From Sphingomonas sp. (GTDB lineage: Bacteria; Pseudomonadota; Alphaproteobacteria; Sphingomonadales; Sphingomonadaceae), in NCBI RefSeq assembly GCF_025353885.1, contig NZ_JANXNX010000115.1, positions 1 through 64,000 on the forward strand: a stretch of DNA of 64,000 nucleotides. Direction: 5' to 3'. Numbering within the stretch: the first letter of the stretch is position 1; each line of letters begins with the position of its first letter. The notes below the pieces were generated by a model. It did no database searches and was not told where the DNA came from. It worked only from the letters and a program-made list of their open reading frames with translations. Below are positions 26,602 through 35,733 of the stretch, piece after piece. The position numbers and the translations under genes were made by a program.

Positions 26602-27015
26602 TCAGTTCGTCATGCACGCGGCGTTCAAAACGCCGACGGTGATAGAAATGCTCGCCATATAGGTCGCCGCTGCCATCTCGCCGCGCACGATCCGGGTGCT
26701 GAAATCGGGCATGACGAACCGACGGACCACGGTGAACACGACGATCTGGATGACACCCGCCAGCAACGCCCATGACGCGAACTCGGCAAGCGTGAACGTG
26801 TGGGCGAGCGCGGACGCAAGTGGCAGCACATAGCCGATCAGCGCCGCACCCAAAGTGAGTGCGGCAGCGACGTTGCCGTCACGGATCAATTCGTGTTCGT
26901 TGTAGGGCGTGGCCCATTGATAGACGATCTTGAAAAGAATGGTGAACAATCCTGCGGCAAAAAACGCGATGATGAAGGCGATTGCGCTGGTTTGAAAACT
27001 GTACAGGTCGATCAT
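26602..27015 (-). CDS. DUF350 membrane protein (YjfL family)
   Basis: The 137-residue integral membrane protein has four helices: 'AFIIAFFAAGLFTILFKIVY', 'NVAAALTLGAALIGYVLPLA', 'FASWALLAGVIQIVVFTVV' and 'AAATYMASISITVGVLNA'. The 'RDGNVAAALTLGAALIGY' and 'RGEMAAATYMASISI' pair is the internal repeat typical of DUF350. It is located 11 bases downstream of the DUF2491 gene and 10 upstream of the DUF1190 gene, forming a three-gene minus-strand unit. The family's role is unknown; association with PspA-like and GSPS-like proteins suggests an envelope-stress or membrane-modification complex. Confidence 0.87.
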   Translation of the reverse strand: MIDLYSFQTSAIAFIIAFFAAGLFTILFKIVYQWATPYNEHELIRDGNVAAALTLGAALIGYVLPLASALAHTFTLAEFASWALLAGVIQIVVFTVVRRFVMPDFSTRIVRGEMAAATYMASISITVGVLNAACMTN

Positions 27016-27026
27016 ATTCTTCCCCT

Positions 27027-27665
27027 TCAGGCCTTGAATTCGCCAAATTCGAGCGCGACGCCAAGCATTATTTCAAACGACACTTCCCCGGCCTCGTTTT
27101 CTTGGTCGATCGCCAGCAAAAGTTCGCGACCATCACCGTCCAGCGGGCGTGCGAACAGCATGCAGGTCTGGAAGATACGGCGATCCACGATACCATCGCG
27201 GTCGTCGTGGACATCCTCCCAAAAACTTACCGGTTCCTGGCACGGAGCAGCATCGTCGAACCAGAAGCGGCGATATTCGGGAAGGTCCGACGTCGTAAAG
27301 GCGGGGGCCGAAAGTCGCGCGCGCCATGCCGTTCGTTCTGCGGCCGCTCCAGGATAGCTACTTTGCCAAGGCGCGAACAGAGTCACATCGGTAACGTCCT
27401 GCCCCTCGCGATCGTTTGTGACGGCCTGGAACATGATGTCATCATCGGTGTAGAAGCGATGAACGAACCCGCCTTCGCCCAATTCGACCAGCCCCTGCGC
27501 TACGATCTGCAGGGTGTCGCTATCAAACGGAAATCTAAGGGCGTCACCAAACCGCCGCCACGCCAACGGATCGAGGATCATACTGCGACCCAGCGTGACG
27601 TTTCGGATGATGGGAAGTGGTGACCCTTCCAAGGCCTGCTTTCGACCGAAAAGACGATTAAACAT
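27027..27665 (-). CDS. DUF2491 family protein (YjfK family)
   Basis: ATG 27665 ('MFNRLFGRKQALEGSPLP', GAGAGG upstream) is chosen; the ORF track extends 86 residues further without support. The 212-residue product is soluble, acidic and lacks a signal peptide. Segments such as 'NVTLGRSMILDPLAWRRFGD', 'ELGEGGFVHRFYTDDDIMFQ' and 'FWEDVHDDRDGIVDRRIFQT' match what is recalled of YjfK. It heads the minus-strand half of the cluster and is divergent from DUF2170/PspA. In E. coli the homologous genes lie in one yjfIJKLMC string. The function is unknown. Confidence 0.82.
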   Translation of the reverse strand: MFNRLFGRKQALEGSPLPIIRNVTLGRSMILDPLAWRRFGDALRFPFDSDTLQIVAQGLVELGEGGFVHRFYTDDDIMFQAVTNDREGQDVTDVTLFAPWQSSYPGAAAERTAWRARLSAPAFTTSDLPEYRRFWFDDAAPCQEPVSFWEDVHDDRDGIVDRRIFQTCMLFARPLDGDGRELLLAIDQENEAGEVSFEIMLGVALEFGEFKA

Positions 27666-27721
27666 AAAACCTCTCGAGGTGAGCTTCTGGCTATAGGGTA
27701 AACCCGCCGGGTGCGATAGCA

Positions 27722-27749
27722 CCGCCAAATCACTGGCGCCCTTTGGCGG
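27722..27749. promoter_or_regulatory. Candidate operator in the yjf divergent promoter
   Basis: Perfect 8-bp arms CCGCCAAA and TTTGGCGG are separated by 12 bases, in the 123-base gap between the divergent DUF2491 and DUF2170 genes. A small hairpin GGTGC-GATA-GCACC (27710-27723) overlaps its left edge. Symmetry and placement suggest joint control of both halves of the cluster. Confidence 0.5.
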
Positions 27750-27788
27750 ATGTTCTATGAGGACACAAATGCCTGCTCTGGAGCGAAT

Positions 27789-28226
27789 ATGACCGACACC
27801 CCGTGGACCGTCCGCACGCTGAAGGCCGCGCTCGACTCCCATCCGGCTTCCAGCAACGGCGAAGTGACTGCCCGTGTTGTCGAGGGGACGGACCCGGTCT
27901 TGATGGTCACGGTGCACAGCCACGGCGACCTGGAACTTTTTGTCAATGTCAGCGAAGCACAGATCGCCGCGTCGGTATTGCTTTGGCCCTGTGACGAGCA
28001 GCAGAACCGTGCCGCCTTCAACGAGTTTCTTTTGAAGGCGCAGAAGTTGGTGCCACTTTCGAATTTCGGGATCGGTACCGTCGACGGGCGTGATTTTTAC
28101 GAATTGTTCGGCGAACTCGCGACGACCAGCTCGCTGGAGACGATCGTCATCGAATTGCGTATGCTGGCTGAAAACGCCATCGCGGCGGCCACCGATTTGC
28201 GCCAGGCGTTCGTTCCTGCGACCTGA
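27789..28226 (+). CDS. DUF2170 family protein (YjfI family)
   Basis: ATG 27789 with GGAGCGA upstream gives 145 residues. The product is soluble and acidic with no signal or membrane helix. 'MVTVHSHGDLELFVNVSEAQ' and 'LKAQKLVPLSNFGIG' then 'YELFGELATTSSLETIVIEL' fit the DUF2170 pattern. It is first of four plus-strand genes (DUF2170, PspA, GSPS-like, DctA-like) with short gaps. In homologous loci it always accompanies a PspA-like protein, so it may regulate or bind that protein, as inference. Confidence 0.82.
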   Translation: MTDTPWTVRTLKAALDSHPASSNGEVTARVVEGTDPVLMVTVHSHGDLELFVNVSEAQIAASVLLWPCDEQQNRAAFNEFLLKAQKLVPLSNFGIGTVDGRDFYELFGELATTSSLETIVIELRMLAENAIAAATDLRQAFVPAT

Positions 28227-28253
28227 TCCCCTTATTTGTTCGGAGACGTTGCC

Positions 28254-28979
28254 ATGGCAATCTGGAGTAAATTATTCACCCTCGGTCGCGCAGGCGCGCA
28301 TGAAGCGACTGCGGCGGTCGTTGACGCCAACGCTTTGCGTATTCTCGATCAGGAAATTCGCGACGCCGACAAGGCGCAGGGAAAGGCGCGTGACGACCTG
28401 GCCGGTCTGGTCGCCCGACGCCGGATGCTGGAAACCGAGGTTGAGAGTTTTCGGTCGCAGGTTGCCAAATACGAAGCGTCCGCACGCACGGCGGTCGAAA
28501 AGAGCAACATGGATTTGGCGCGTCAGGTTGCCCAGCGCATCGCCGATCTGGAACAGGACATGTCGCTGAAGGTCCCGCAGATCGACGGGATGCGCGAGGC
28601 CGAGGAGCAAATCCACGCAACGATCGCCACGACCGATCGCAAGATCGACCAATTGCGGCGCGAGGTCGAAGTCGTAAAGGTCAACGAATCGGTGCAAAGG
28701 GCTCAGGCGACCGTCGCGGCGAGTGGCGCCGGCAGTTCGCTCGGTTCGGCCGCCGACAGCCTTGCGCGTATACGTGAGCGGCAGGCAATTCGGGGCGAGA
28801 AAATTCGGGCAGCAGGCGAAATCGAGGATCGACGCACGGGCGCGGACCTCGACGAGAAACTGCGGATCGCCGGGATATTGCCGGGCCAGTCCTCGGCTGA
28901 CGATATCCTCGCGCGACTTGCCGCGCCGGCCAAACCGCTCCTCGAAGCACGCAATGATACCAAGACGCTCGAAAGCTGA
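28254..28979 (+). CDS. PspA/IM30 family protein (YjfJ type)
   Basis: ATG 28254 ('MAIWSKLFTLGRAGAHEATA') gives 241 residues. It is a long coiled coil from about residue 25 to 150 ('ALRILDQEIRDADKAQGKAR', 'RRMLETEVESFRSQVAKYEA') and has the amphipathic N-terminal helix expected to touch membrane lipid. 'IRERQAIRGEKIRAAGEIED' and a C-terminal Ala/Leu-rich part follow. PspA-family proteins are ESCRT-III-like and stabilise damaged inner membrane. No pspF/pspB/pspC genes are near; instead it belongs to the yjf set. It lies 27 bases after DUF2170 and 5 bases before the ATP-grasp gene, so the three are surely co-transcribed. Confidence 0.9.
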   Translation: MAIWSKLFTLGRAGAHEATAAVVDANALRILDQEIRDADKAQGKARDDLAGLVARRRMLETEVESFRSQVAKYEASARTAVEKSNMDLARQVAQRIADLEQDMSLKVPQIDGMREAEEQIHATIATTDRKIDQLRREVEVVKVNESVQRAQATVAASGAGSSLGSAADSLARIRERQAIRGEKIRAAGEIEDRRTGADLDEKLRIAGILPGQSSADDILARLAAPAKPLLEARNDTKTLES

Positions 28980-28984
28980 GTCTG

Positions 28985-30151
28985 GTGCGACGCATCACGT
29001 TTGAGCCCCGCACAGATTGGCGCGAAAAAGCGGATGCGATCGGCTTTGTCTATCACGACACCGACGGCGCGCCGTACTGGGACGAGGCGACCGCATATGG
29101 CTTTACGCTGGCCGAGATCGAAAACGACATCGAGCCCGCAGCCGAAGCAGTCCACCAGCTTTGCCTTCAATTGGTCGACGAGGTCGTGCGCAACGACGCG
29201 CTGATGGACCGTCTCGCCATACCCGAGCCCTATCGCGCGTTTGTCGCCGAATCCTGGCGGTCGCGACAGCCCTCACTCTATGGCAGGTTCGACTTCTTCT
29301 ACGACGGGCGGGGGCCGGCAAAGCTCTACGAATATAATGCGGATACGCCCACCTCGGTATTCGAATGTGCGACGTTTCAGTGGTTGTGGCTCGAGGAGTT
29401 GCTCGCATCGGGGACATTGTCCGCCGAAACCGACCAGTTCAACAGCCTGTTCGACGCCCTGCGCGGGCGCTTTGCCACGCTGTTCCCGACCGGAGGGTTC
29501 GTTCATTTCGCAGCCGACGCGGACGCGATCGAGGATCGCCAGACGGTGCGGTTCTTCGAGGACATCGCGTCGCAGGTCGGTATCGAACCAAAATTCGTTG
29601 CAATGCGCGACATCGGAGTGAATGCCACGGGGCACTTCGTCGATGCAGACGGGTTCGAATTGCGAGCGGCGTTCAAGCTGTATCCTTGGGAGCACATGCT
29701 CCGCGAACCTTATGCGCCCCACCTTCTGACCGCCGGGGTCCGGTGGATCGAGCCGGCATGGAAGGCGATCCTGTCGAACAAGGGCATTTTGCCATTGCTG
29801 TGGGAACGCCATCCCGGACACCCGAATCTTCTGCCCGCTTTTTTCGCCGATGATCCCGCTGCCAATACCCTTGGCCCCAGCTATGTCAGAAAGCCGATCT
29901 TCTCGCGTGAGGGTGCCAATATCGTAACGGTTCGCGATGGCATTGCCGGAGCCACGGTCGATCAGGGCTATGGCGGCGAAGGCCATGTCTGCCAGGCGCT
30001 GCTTCCTCCTCCCGAATTTGCAGGCAAGTATCCGGTCCTTGGCGTCTGGATGGTCGGCGATGCGGCCGTGGGCATGGGCGTGCGGGAGGATGTCGACCCG
30101 ATTACGCGCAACCTCGCGCGCTTCGTGCCGCACATCATCGAGGCGCAGTGA
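28985..30151 (+). CDS. Glutathionylspermidine synthase-like ATP-grasp ligase (YjfC/YgiC)
   Basis: It starts with GTG 28985, five bases after the PspA stop. The 388-residue product matches the C-terminal ATP-grasp domain of glutathionylspermidine synthase: '[20 protein letters not shown]', '[20 protein letters not shown]', '[17 protein letters not shown]', '[15 protein letters not shown]' and '[14 protein letters not shown]' (nucleotide-binding lysine). No amidase domain is present, as in YgiC and YjfC. The reaction is presumed to be ATP-dependent amide bond formation between a carboxylate and an amine (peptide or polyamine), but YgiC/YjfC do not make glutathionylspermidine as far as is known. 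The stop overlaps the symporter start as GTGA. Confidence 0.88.
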   Translation: MRRITFEPRTDWREKADAIGFVYHDTDGAPYWDEATAYGFTLAEIENDIEPAAEAVHQLCLQLVDEVVRNDALMDRLAIPEPYRAFVAESWRSRQPSLYGRFDFFYDGRGPAKLYEYNADTPTSVFECATFQWLWLEELLASGTLSAETDQFNSLFDALRGRFATLFPTGGFVHFAADADAIEDRQTVRFFEDIASQVGIEPKFVAMRDIGVNATGHFVDADGFELRAAFKLYPWEHMLREPYAPHLLTAGVRWIEPAWKAILSNKGILPLLWERHPGHPNLLPAFFADDPAANTLGPSYVRKPIFSREGANIVTVRDGIAGATVDQGYGGEGHVCQALLPPPEFAGKYPVLGVWMVGDAAVGMGVREDVDPITRNLARFVPHIIEAQ

Positions 30152-31488
30152 TCGTCGGCCGACCCCGCGAGCCATTACCGGACCGGCCGATCCCGCAGCC
30201 CTGGTATGGCCAGCTCTACATCCAGGTCGTCATCACCATAACCGCGGGAGTCCTTCTCGGCCATTTTGCGCCCGCGACCGGACAGGCGATGCAACCGCTC
30301 GGCGATGCCTTCATCAAATTGATCAAGATGATCATTGCGCCCGTGATCTTCCTGACGATCGTCACCGGCATAGCCGGAATGCGCGACCTTAAAAGCGCGG
30401 GGCGGGTTGCGGCCAAGGCGTTCGCCTACTTCCTGTTCTTTTCAACGCTCGCGCTGTTCGTCGGGATGATCGTCGCCAACGTCATTCGTCCGGGTGCCGG
30501 GCTCAATATCGACCCAGCCACGCTCGATGCGTCAAAAGTGAGCGAGTTCGCGGCAAAAGCGCACGAAAGCTCGGTTACCGGATTTCTTACGGCAATCATC
30601 CCCGACACGTTCCTGTCGTCCCTGACACAGGGCAATATCTTGCAAGTTCTCTTTGTCTCGATTCTGTTCGGCGTCAGCCTCGCGCTGATCGGTGATCGCG
30701 GAGCGCGCGCGTTGATCGTTCTGGAAGACGTGTCAATCGTATTTTTCAAACTTGTCAGTATCGTGATGCGTGTTGCACCAATCGGCGCATTCGGTGCGAT
30801 GGCCTTCACGATCGGCAAATTCGGGATCGGAACGCTTGCCAACCTCGCGCTCCTGGTGAGCACTTTTTATGCCACCTCGCTGCTGTTCGTCATTCTGATC
30901 CTCGGAACCGTCGCGAGACTTGCCGGTTTTTCGATCTTCAGACTCATTGCCTATCTGAAAGCCGAATTGCTGCTAGTCCTTGGCACCTCGTCATCGGAAA
31001 GCGCCCTGCCATCGTTGATCGAGAAGATGGAGCGGGCGGGCTGCCCCAAGTCGATCGTGGGTCTGGTCGTTCCCACAGGCTACAGCTTCAATCTGGACGG
31101 CACCAATATCTACATGACGCTCGCCGCGCTGTTCATTGCGCAGGCTTGCAACGTGCACCTCACTATCGGACAGCAACTGTTGCTACTCGGCGTCGCCATG
31201 GTGTCATCAAAGGGGGCAGCAGGGGTCACGGGGGCTGGCTTCATAACCCTGGCCGCGACACTGTCGATTGTTCCATCCGTGCCCGTCGCGGGAATGGCTT
31301 TGATACTGGGCGTCGATCGCTTCATGAGCGAATGCCGCAGCCTGACCAACTTCATCGGCAATGCGGTGGCGACAATCGTGGTCTCGCGGTGGGAAGGCGC
31401 GCTGGATAGCGTTCAGCTTGAAGCCGCGCTGACTGGCCGCGCGCCTCCGGTCGAACCATTGCCGAAGGGCGCTGTTTCCGCAGGCTGA
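30148..31488 (+). CDS. Dicarboxylate/amino acid:cation symporter (DctA/GltP type)
   Basis: GTG 30148 overlaps the upstream stop by four bases (GTGA). The 446-residue DAACS-family protein has eight helices and two re-entrant loops. Key motifs: the serine-rich hairpin '[20 protein letters not shown]', '[20 protein letters not shown]' in helix 7 with the NMDGT-like cation site (here NLDGT), and '[20 protein letters not shown]' in helix 8, where Arg and Asn contact the substrate. It imports C4-dicarboxylates or acidic amino acids with H+ or Na+. Tight coupling to the ATP-grasp gene is unusual and suggests it supplies the ligase's carboxylate substrate, as inference. Confidence 0.9.
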   Translation: MIVGRPREPLPDRPIPQPWYGQLYIQVVITITAGVLLGHFAPATGQAMQPLGDAFIKLIKMIIAPVIFLTIVTGIAGMRDLKSAGRVAAKAFAYFLFFSTLALFVGMIVANVIRPGAGLNIDPATLDASKVSEFAAKAHESSVTGFLTAIIPDTFLSSLTQGNILQVLFVSILFGVSLALIGDRGARALIVLEDVSIVFFKLVSIVMRVAPIGAFGAMAFTIGKFGIGTLANLALLVSTFYATSLLFVILILGTVARLAGFSIFRLIAYLKAELLLVLGTSSSESALPSLIEKMERAGCPKSIVGLVVPTGYSFNLDGTNIYMTLAALFIAQACNVHLTIGQQLLLLGVAMVSSKGAAGVTGAGFITLAATLSIVPSVPVAGMALILGVDRFMSECRSLTNFIGNAVATIVVSRWEGALDSVQLEAALTGRAPPVEPLPKGAVSAG

Positions 31489-31515
31489 ATACTCGGCTGG
31501 ACTTCGCCCGGCGGA

Positions 31516-31543
31516 TTTGCAAAACGCCACTGATCTTTTGCAA
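31516..31543. promoter_or_regulatory. Candidate ScfR/RamB-type operator repeats
   Basis: TTTGCAAA (31516-31523) and TTTTGCAA (31536-31543) lie 16-43 bases upstream of the XRE regulator start at 31559. RamB and related ScfR proteins are known to bind TTTGCAAA-like sites, so autoregulation is likely. Confidence 0.5.
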
Positions 31544-31558
31544 TGGACCTGACAGCCT

Positions 31559-32971
31559 ATGTTGCAGACACCGCGCAAACGTGTTTTCGCAGGAGAACGT
31601 GCGCGCACCTTGCGGGCAAGACATGGCCTAAACCAAACCGAGCTGGCGGCGCGGATCGGCCTGTCCGTAAGCTATCTTTCGCAGATCGAAAGCAACGACC
31701 GCCCAATGACCGATGCCGTCCTGATGGCATTCGCCCGTGCATTTCCCGATGACTGGGCGGACACCGGAGCGGACGACACAATGGCCTTGCTGGCCGCGGT
31801 CGAGGCTGCTGTGCACGCGACGACGACCCCCGATTCCGAATTTCCGCCCGATGCAATGCGACGGGCCGTGAACCAGCAACCGCTTCTTGCCACGCATCTG
31901 GTATCGCTTCATGCCGCCTACGCCCGGTCGCAGGAGCAGCTACGCTCGCTCGATGATGCGCTGAACAGCGGCAGCGAAACGCCGCTGCCGTGGGAGGAGG
32001 TCCGCGACTGGTTCCACGCGTCGGGCAATTATATCGACGCAATCGACCGGCGGGCTGAAGCAATCGCGTTGGAATTACTGGACGAGGCGGGTCCGGCGGC
32101 TGCAATCACTGAGCGCCTGCAGCGGGCGCATGGCGTTTCAATCGGTAGCGACCTGCCTGCGGATCGCCCTTTGCGAAGCTTCGACGTGACCTCAAGAACA
32201 TTGTCGGTCGATCCATCATTGCCCAGCGAGAGCCGACTATTCCTGCTTGCCCACCAGTTGATGCGACTGGAGCTGGCAGCGCCGATCCACGCTGTCATAG
32301 ACAGCGCCCGGCTGCGCTCCGAGGAAGCGTTTCAGCTACTTTCAGTGGGTCTTGCCAATTATGCCGCCGGCGCGTTGCTGATGCCATATTCACAATTCAG
32401 GCACGCTGCCCGCGCATCGCGGCACGATATCGACGCCCTGCGCCTGGAATTCGGTGTAAGTTTCGAACAGGCGTGCCACCGTCTTTCGACCTTGCAACGT
32501 CCGGGCGCCACAGGAATTCCGTTCTTTTTCTGCCGCGTCGACATGGCGGGAAATATTACAAAGCGCCATTCGGCCACGCGTTTGCAATTTGCGCGTTTTG
32601 GTGGCGCATGTCCGCTGTGGATCGTCCATGAAGCGGTTGCCATTCCCGACCGCGTTCTGGTGCAACTTGCCGAGACGCCCGATGGCGTGCGCTACGTCTC
32701 GATGGCCAAGGGTCTCGTCAAACCGTCGGGCAGCTTTGCCCGGCCGAGCCGCCGCTATGCCGTCGCGCTGGGGTGTGAGGTCGACTATGCACAGGACTTT
32801 ATCTATGGCGATCAACTCGACGTGGCGGGCAGCCGAAGCGTGACGCCGATCGGCGTATCCTGCCGGATTTGCCCGCGACGGGAATGCGAGCAGCGCGCAT
32901 TTCCCCCGGCTGGGCGGAACATCCACGTAAACCCCGACCATCGTGGCGTGGTGCCCTACACTTTCGACTGA
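31559..32971 (+). CDS. XRE-family short-chain fatty acyl regulator (ScfR/RamB/MccR type)
   Basis: The product has 470 residues. The N-terminal HTH_3 domain reads 'LRARHGLNQTELAARIGLSV' then 'SYLSQIESNDRPMTDAVL'. The middle is helical and resembles the degenerate IrrE-like peptidase region ('SRLFLLAHQLMRLELAAPI'; the HExxH motif is lost). The C-terminus is the ScfR domain with a cysteine cluster ('ISCRICPRRECEQRAFPP' type, read as 'VSCRICPRRECEQRAF'). Members control acetate or propionyl-CoA genes (glyoxylate shunt, methylcitrate cycle) in response to acyl-CoA. None of those targets lie in this window, so the gene is either autoregulated only or acts elsewhere. TTTGCAAA repeats precede it. Confidence 0.85.
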   Translation: MLQTPRKRVFAGERARTLRARHGLNQTELAARIGLSVSYLSQIESNDRPMTDAVLMAFARAFPDDWADTGADDTMALLAAVEAAVHATTTPDSEFPPDAMRRAVNQQPLLATHLVSLHAAYARSQEQLRSLDDALNSGSETPLPWEEVRDWFHASGNYIDAIDRRAEAIALELLDEAGPAAAITERLQRAHGVSIGSDLPADRPLRSFDVTSRTLSVDPSLPSESRLFLLAHQLMRLELAAPIHAVIDSARLRSEEAFQLLSVGLANYAAGALLMPYSQFRHAARASRHDIDALRLEFGVSFEQACHRLSTLQRPGATGIPFFFCRVDMAGNITKRHSATRLQFARFGGACPLWIVHEAVAIPDRVLVQLAETPDGVRYVSMAKGLVKPSGSFARPSRRYAVALGCEVDYAQDFIYGDQLDVAGSRSVTPIGVSCRICPRRECEQRAFPPAGRNIHVNPDHRGVVPYTFD

Positions 32972-33045
32972 CGTCAATTCAGGTGTTATTTTAACCCGCA
33001 CAGGCGCTAACGGCAAAGAAACACTATGGCGGCTAAAGAACCACA

Positions 33046-34017
33046 ATGACCGCCGTATTGATCACTGTTGATACCGAGCTGTCCGCTCGACTTCACCGCC
33101 TTGGGACCAGCGCGCAGGAAAATTTCGATCTGTCTGTCCTCGGACGGTGTGGCGCCGGTCATTTCGGAATCGAATGGCAGATGCACGTGTTGGACAGACA
33201 CGGACTGAAGGGGATTTATTTTGTAGACCCGATGCCGTCGCTGGTCCTCGGTGAAGCGGTCATTGCCAGCATCGTTGAACGTGTCCTTGCGCGGGGTCAC
33301 GAGGTCCAACTCCATTGCCATCCTGAATGGCTCGAATGGGCGATCGCCTCGCCAGTCGAGGGGCGGCGCGGTCGCAACATTGCCGATTTCCCGCTGGCCG
33401 ATCAGATAAGTCTGCTGGACTATGGTTGTGGCGTCCTCGAGCGCGCGGGTGCCCCGCGACCGACCGCATTCAGGGCGGGAAACTTCGGTGCGAATGACGA
33501 TACGCTAAGAGCAGTTGCAGCGGTCGGACTGACGTATGACTCCAGCGTCAACGCCGATTTTCTTCGGGGTGATTGCCAGATCACGATACCTGCCGGGCAA
33601 AACTCACCCGTCGAGATTCTTTCGACGATCGAACTGCCTGTTTCCGGCCTGTACGACCGCCCCGGTCATTTCAGGCCCGCGCAGGTCTGTGCGATGTCGG
33701 ACTGGGAGATGCGCGCTATGCTCGATCATGCGGCTACCATAGGACAGTCGGTGGCGACGATCGTCACGCACAGTTTCGAAATGCTGTCCCGCGATCGCCA
33801 GCGTCCGAACTGGTCAGTGATCAAGCGTTTCGACCGCCTCGCCAAATTCATCGGCAGCCACCCGCGTCTGGAAAGCGCGACGTTCGGGACGCTTGATCCT
33901 GCCGCGTCGGTCAGTGAGAATTTGCCGCGTCGCGCGCCGAACATATTTCGAACCGTGGCGCGCACGGTCGAACAGGTTGCCGCGACCGTTCTGTACGAAC
34001 GCACGTCACGTTCATGA
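33046..34017 (+). CDS. Polysaccharide deacetylase-like protein
   Basis: The 323-residue product has no signal peptide. The early 'AVLITVDTELSARL' carries the catalytic D-T-E pattern, 'HEVQLHCHPEWLEWA' the metal-binding histidines, and 'PTAFRAGNFGANDDTLRAVA' the conserved Arg of the NodB fold; 'ATIVTHSFEMLS' supplies the late histidine. This is the WalW-like, cytoplasmic branch of the carbohydrate esterase 4 fold. The stop overlaps the next start as ATGA, linking it to an ATP-grasp protein. Likely substrate: an N- or O-acetylated sugar or glycan precursor, as inference. Confidence 0.82.
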   Translation: MTAVLITVDTELSARLHRLGTSAQENFDLSVLGRCGAGHFGIEWQMHVLDRHGLKGIYFVDPMPSLVLGEAVIASIVERVLARGHEVQLHCHPEWLEWAIASPVEGRRGRNIADFPLADQISLLDYGCGVLERAGAPRPTAFRAGNFGANDDTLRAVAAVGLTYDSSVNADFLRGDCQITIPAGQNSPVEILSTIELPVSGLYDRPGHFRPAQVCAMSDWEMRAMLDHAATIGQSVATIVTHSFEMLSRDRQRPNWSVIKRFDRLAKFIGSHPRLESATFGTLDPAASVSENLPRRAPNIFRTVARTVEQVAATVLYERTSRS

Positions 34018-35216
34018 AGGCGCTGGTCCTTGGGTCGGACACGCCGATTGGACTGACCATCATCCGTGAACTGGGTGCGCATGGCGTCGAGGTCGAGGCG
34101 ATCGGGCGCTCCGGTCGATCGATCGGCGGCGCGTCACGCTTCGCTACGAAGGAGCATGTCCGGCCACAGGGTGCGATCGACCAGTGGGTTCCGCAGCTCA
34201 TCAGACAGTCCGGCGCGGACGCGCTGCTGGCGGTGTCCGAATCCGATCTCCTCGAGCTGTCCGCGCTGCCAAGGCTTATCGAAAATTGCCACATCCTGAC
34301 GCCGCGCCCCGGACCATTGGCCCAGGTGCTCGACAAGTCGGTGACGCTGGCACTGGGGCGCTCGCTCAAAATGGACGTCCCAATCAGCTGGCAGCCGGTT
34401 CAGGGGGAAGACTTTGCAGCGCGGACGCAAAGCTTTGATTATCCGGTTATCCTGAAATGGGCCGACCCGCCAAGGCTCGCGCCCATGCTCGCGGAACGGG
34501 GACTGACCTTCCTGAAGGCCGAGTATGCGAACGACGAAAGCGCTTTGCTTGCGGCGCTCAGCCGATACGACGGGCTGGCACGCTGGCCGCTGGTTCAAAC
34601 CTATTGCCCGGGTGTCGGTATCGGCCAGATGATCCATATGTCGGGAGGGCAGGCAACGCTTCGTTTCCAGCATCTCCGACTCCATGAATGGCCACCTGAA
34701 GGCGGCGTTTCGACGCTATGCCGAAGCGTTCCCATCACCGAACACAGCGCCCAGATGATACAGTCCGAGGCTTTGCTGCGGGCTTTCGACTGGGATGGGC
34801 CCGCGATGGTGGAATATCGTCACGACCCGGCAACCGGGCGCTATTGGTTGATGGAGGTCAACGGCCGATTTTGGGGAAGCTTGCCACTGGCGTCGGCAAG
34901 CGGGGCAGAGTTTGCATGGGAATCGTTTCGGCGCAGCGTGCTGCGTGAGACCGCGACCGCACCCGTCCCACGGACAGACCTGCGCGCGCGATACATGATT
35001 CCCGAATCCCGCAGGTTGGTGCGCGTCGTTTTCCAAGAACAGGCCATCAGGGACAGCAGCTTTCGGCGGCGACCTTGGGCGGAAACCCTCGACTATTTCC
35101 TCGAATTTTTTAATTTCCGGACGCGATATTATGTCTTCAGGTTCGATGACCCCAGGCCCTTGATCTGCGATTTCGCCAATATCGTCAGGAAGCTTTGGTC
35201 CCGGGAACAAGGATAG
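34014..35216 (+). CDS. ATP-grasp domain protein (carboxylate-amine ligase-like)
   Basis: ATG 34014 overlaps the deacetylase stop. The 400-residue product has an N-terminal Rossmann-like pre-ATP-grasp fold ('KALVLGSDTPIGLTIIRELG'), then the ATP-grasp: 'FDYPVILKWADPP' (nucleotide lysine), 'PLVQTYCPGVGIGQMIHMSG' and 'YWLMEVNGRFWGSLPLA' (metal-binding Glu and Asn). It resembles the CarB-like ATP-grasp proteins found in exopolysaccharide and O-antigen loci, which ligate an amino acid or similar group. The C-terminal 'ETLDYFLEFFNFRTRYYVFR' is typical of those. It overlaps the convergent phosphatase gene by 32 bases. Confidence 0.84.
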   Translation: MKALVLGSDTPIGLTIIRELGAHGVEVEAIGRSGRSIGGASRFATKEHVRPQGAIDQWVPQLIRQSGADALLAVSESDLLELSALPRLIENCHILTPRPGPLAQVLDKSVTLALGRSLKMDVPISWQPVQGEDFAARTQSFDYPVILKWADPPRLAPMLAERGLTFLKAEYANDESALLAALSRYDGLARWPLVQTYCPGVGIGQMIHMSGGQATLRFQHLRLHEWPPEGGVSTLCRSVPITEHSAQMIQSEALLRAFDWDGPAMVEYRHDPATGRYWLMEVNGRFWGSLPLASASGAEFAWESFRRSVLRETATAPVPRTDLRARYMIPESRRLVRVVFQEQAIRDSSFRRRPWAETLDYFLEFFNFRTRYYVFRFDDPRPLICDFANIVRKLWSREQG

Positions 35217-35733
35217 CCAGCGTCCGGACCGCGTGATCGATCCGCTTGAGGCAGGTTCGCACATAACTCTCCGACAGCCGATACGGGTCGTGCAGGTGCG
35301 GAACGCCCGCATACCGCCCCAGCAAGTCAATCTGCAGGCCGTCGAACCGTGGATCGCTGTGCAACCTCGCGATCTGACGAACCTCCATCACCAGCATCAG
35401 ATCATCGGGCCGGGCCTGAAAATCCCCGACCGCGGTCGTGCGATGGCGCGTTAGATCGACGTTCAGTTCGCGCGCTACCTCGGTCACTGGAGGATGCGCG
35501 GGAAGCCCGCTGGTCGTGCTGAGACCGAAGGAAGCGGAATTCAACCCAATGTCTTGTGCCAGGACATCGGCATATGAGCTACGACAAATATTGCCGTGAC
35601 AAACGAATACCAATCGTCTGATTTTGGTCAGGTCGGCCCGAGGTACGACCAATGACTGACCATGGGAAATGATGAGCCGTACCAGCCCGCGCCAGGTGCC
35701 GAAGGAGCGATCGATTGTGCTAACTCTGGGCAC
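35185..35733 (-). CDS. Low molecular weight protein tyrosine phosphatase family
   Basis: The start is GTG 35733, 14 bases inside the acyltransferase 3' end. The 182-residue product has the P-loop C-x5-R-S in 'VFVCHGNICRSSYADVL' and the general-acid region 'LHDPYRLSESYVRTCLKRID', so it is catalytically complete. An N-terminal extension of about 38 residues precedes the P-loop and may reflect a start further downstream. Bacterial LMW-PTPs beside glycan genes dephosphorylate the Wzc-type tyrosine kinases that control polymer export; no such kinase is in the window. Its 3' end overlaps the convergent ATP-grasp gene. Confidence 0.85.
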   Translation of the reverse strand: MPRVSTIDRSFGTWRGLVRLIISHGQSLVVPRADLTKIRRLVFVCHGNICRSSYADVLAQDIGLNSASFGLSTTSGLPAHPPVTEVARELNVDLTRHRTTAVGDFQARPDDLMLVMEVRQIARLHSDPRFDGLQIDLLGRYAGVPHLHDPYRLSESYVRTCLKRIDHAVRTLAILVPGTKAS

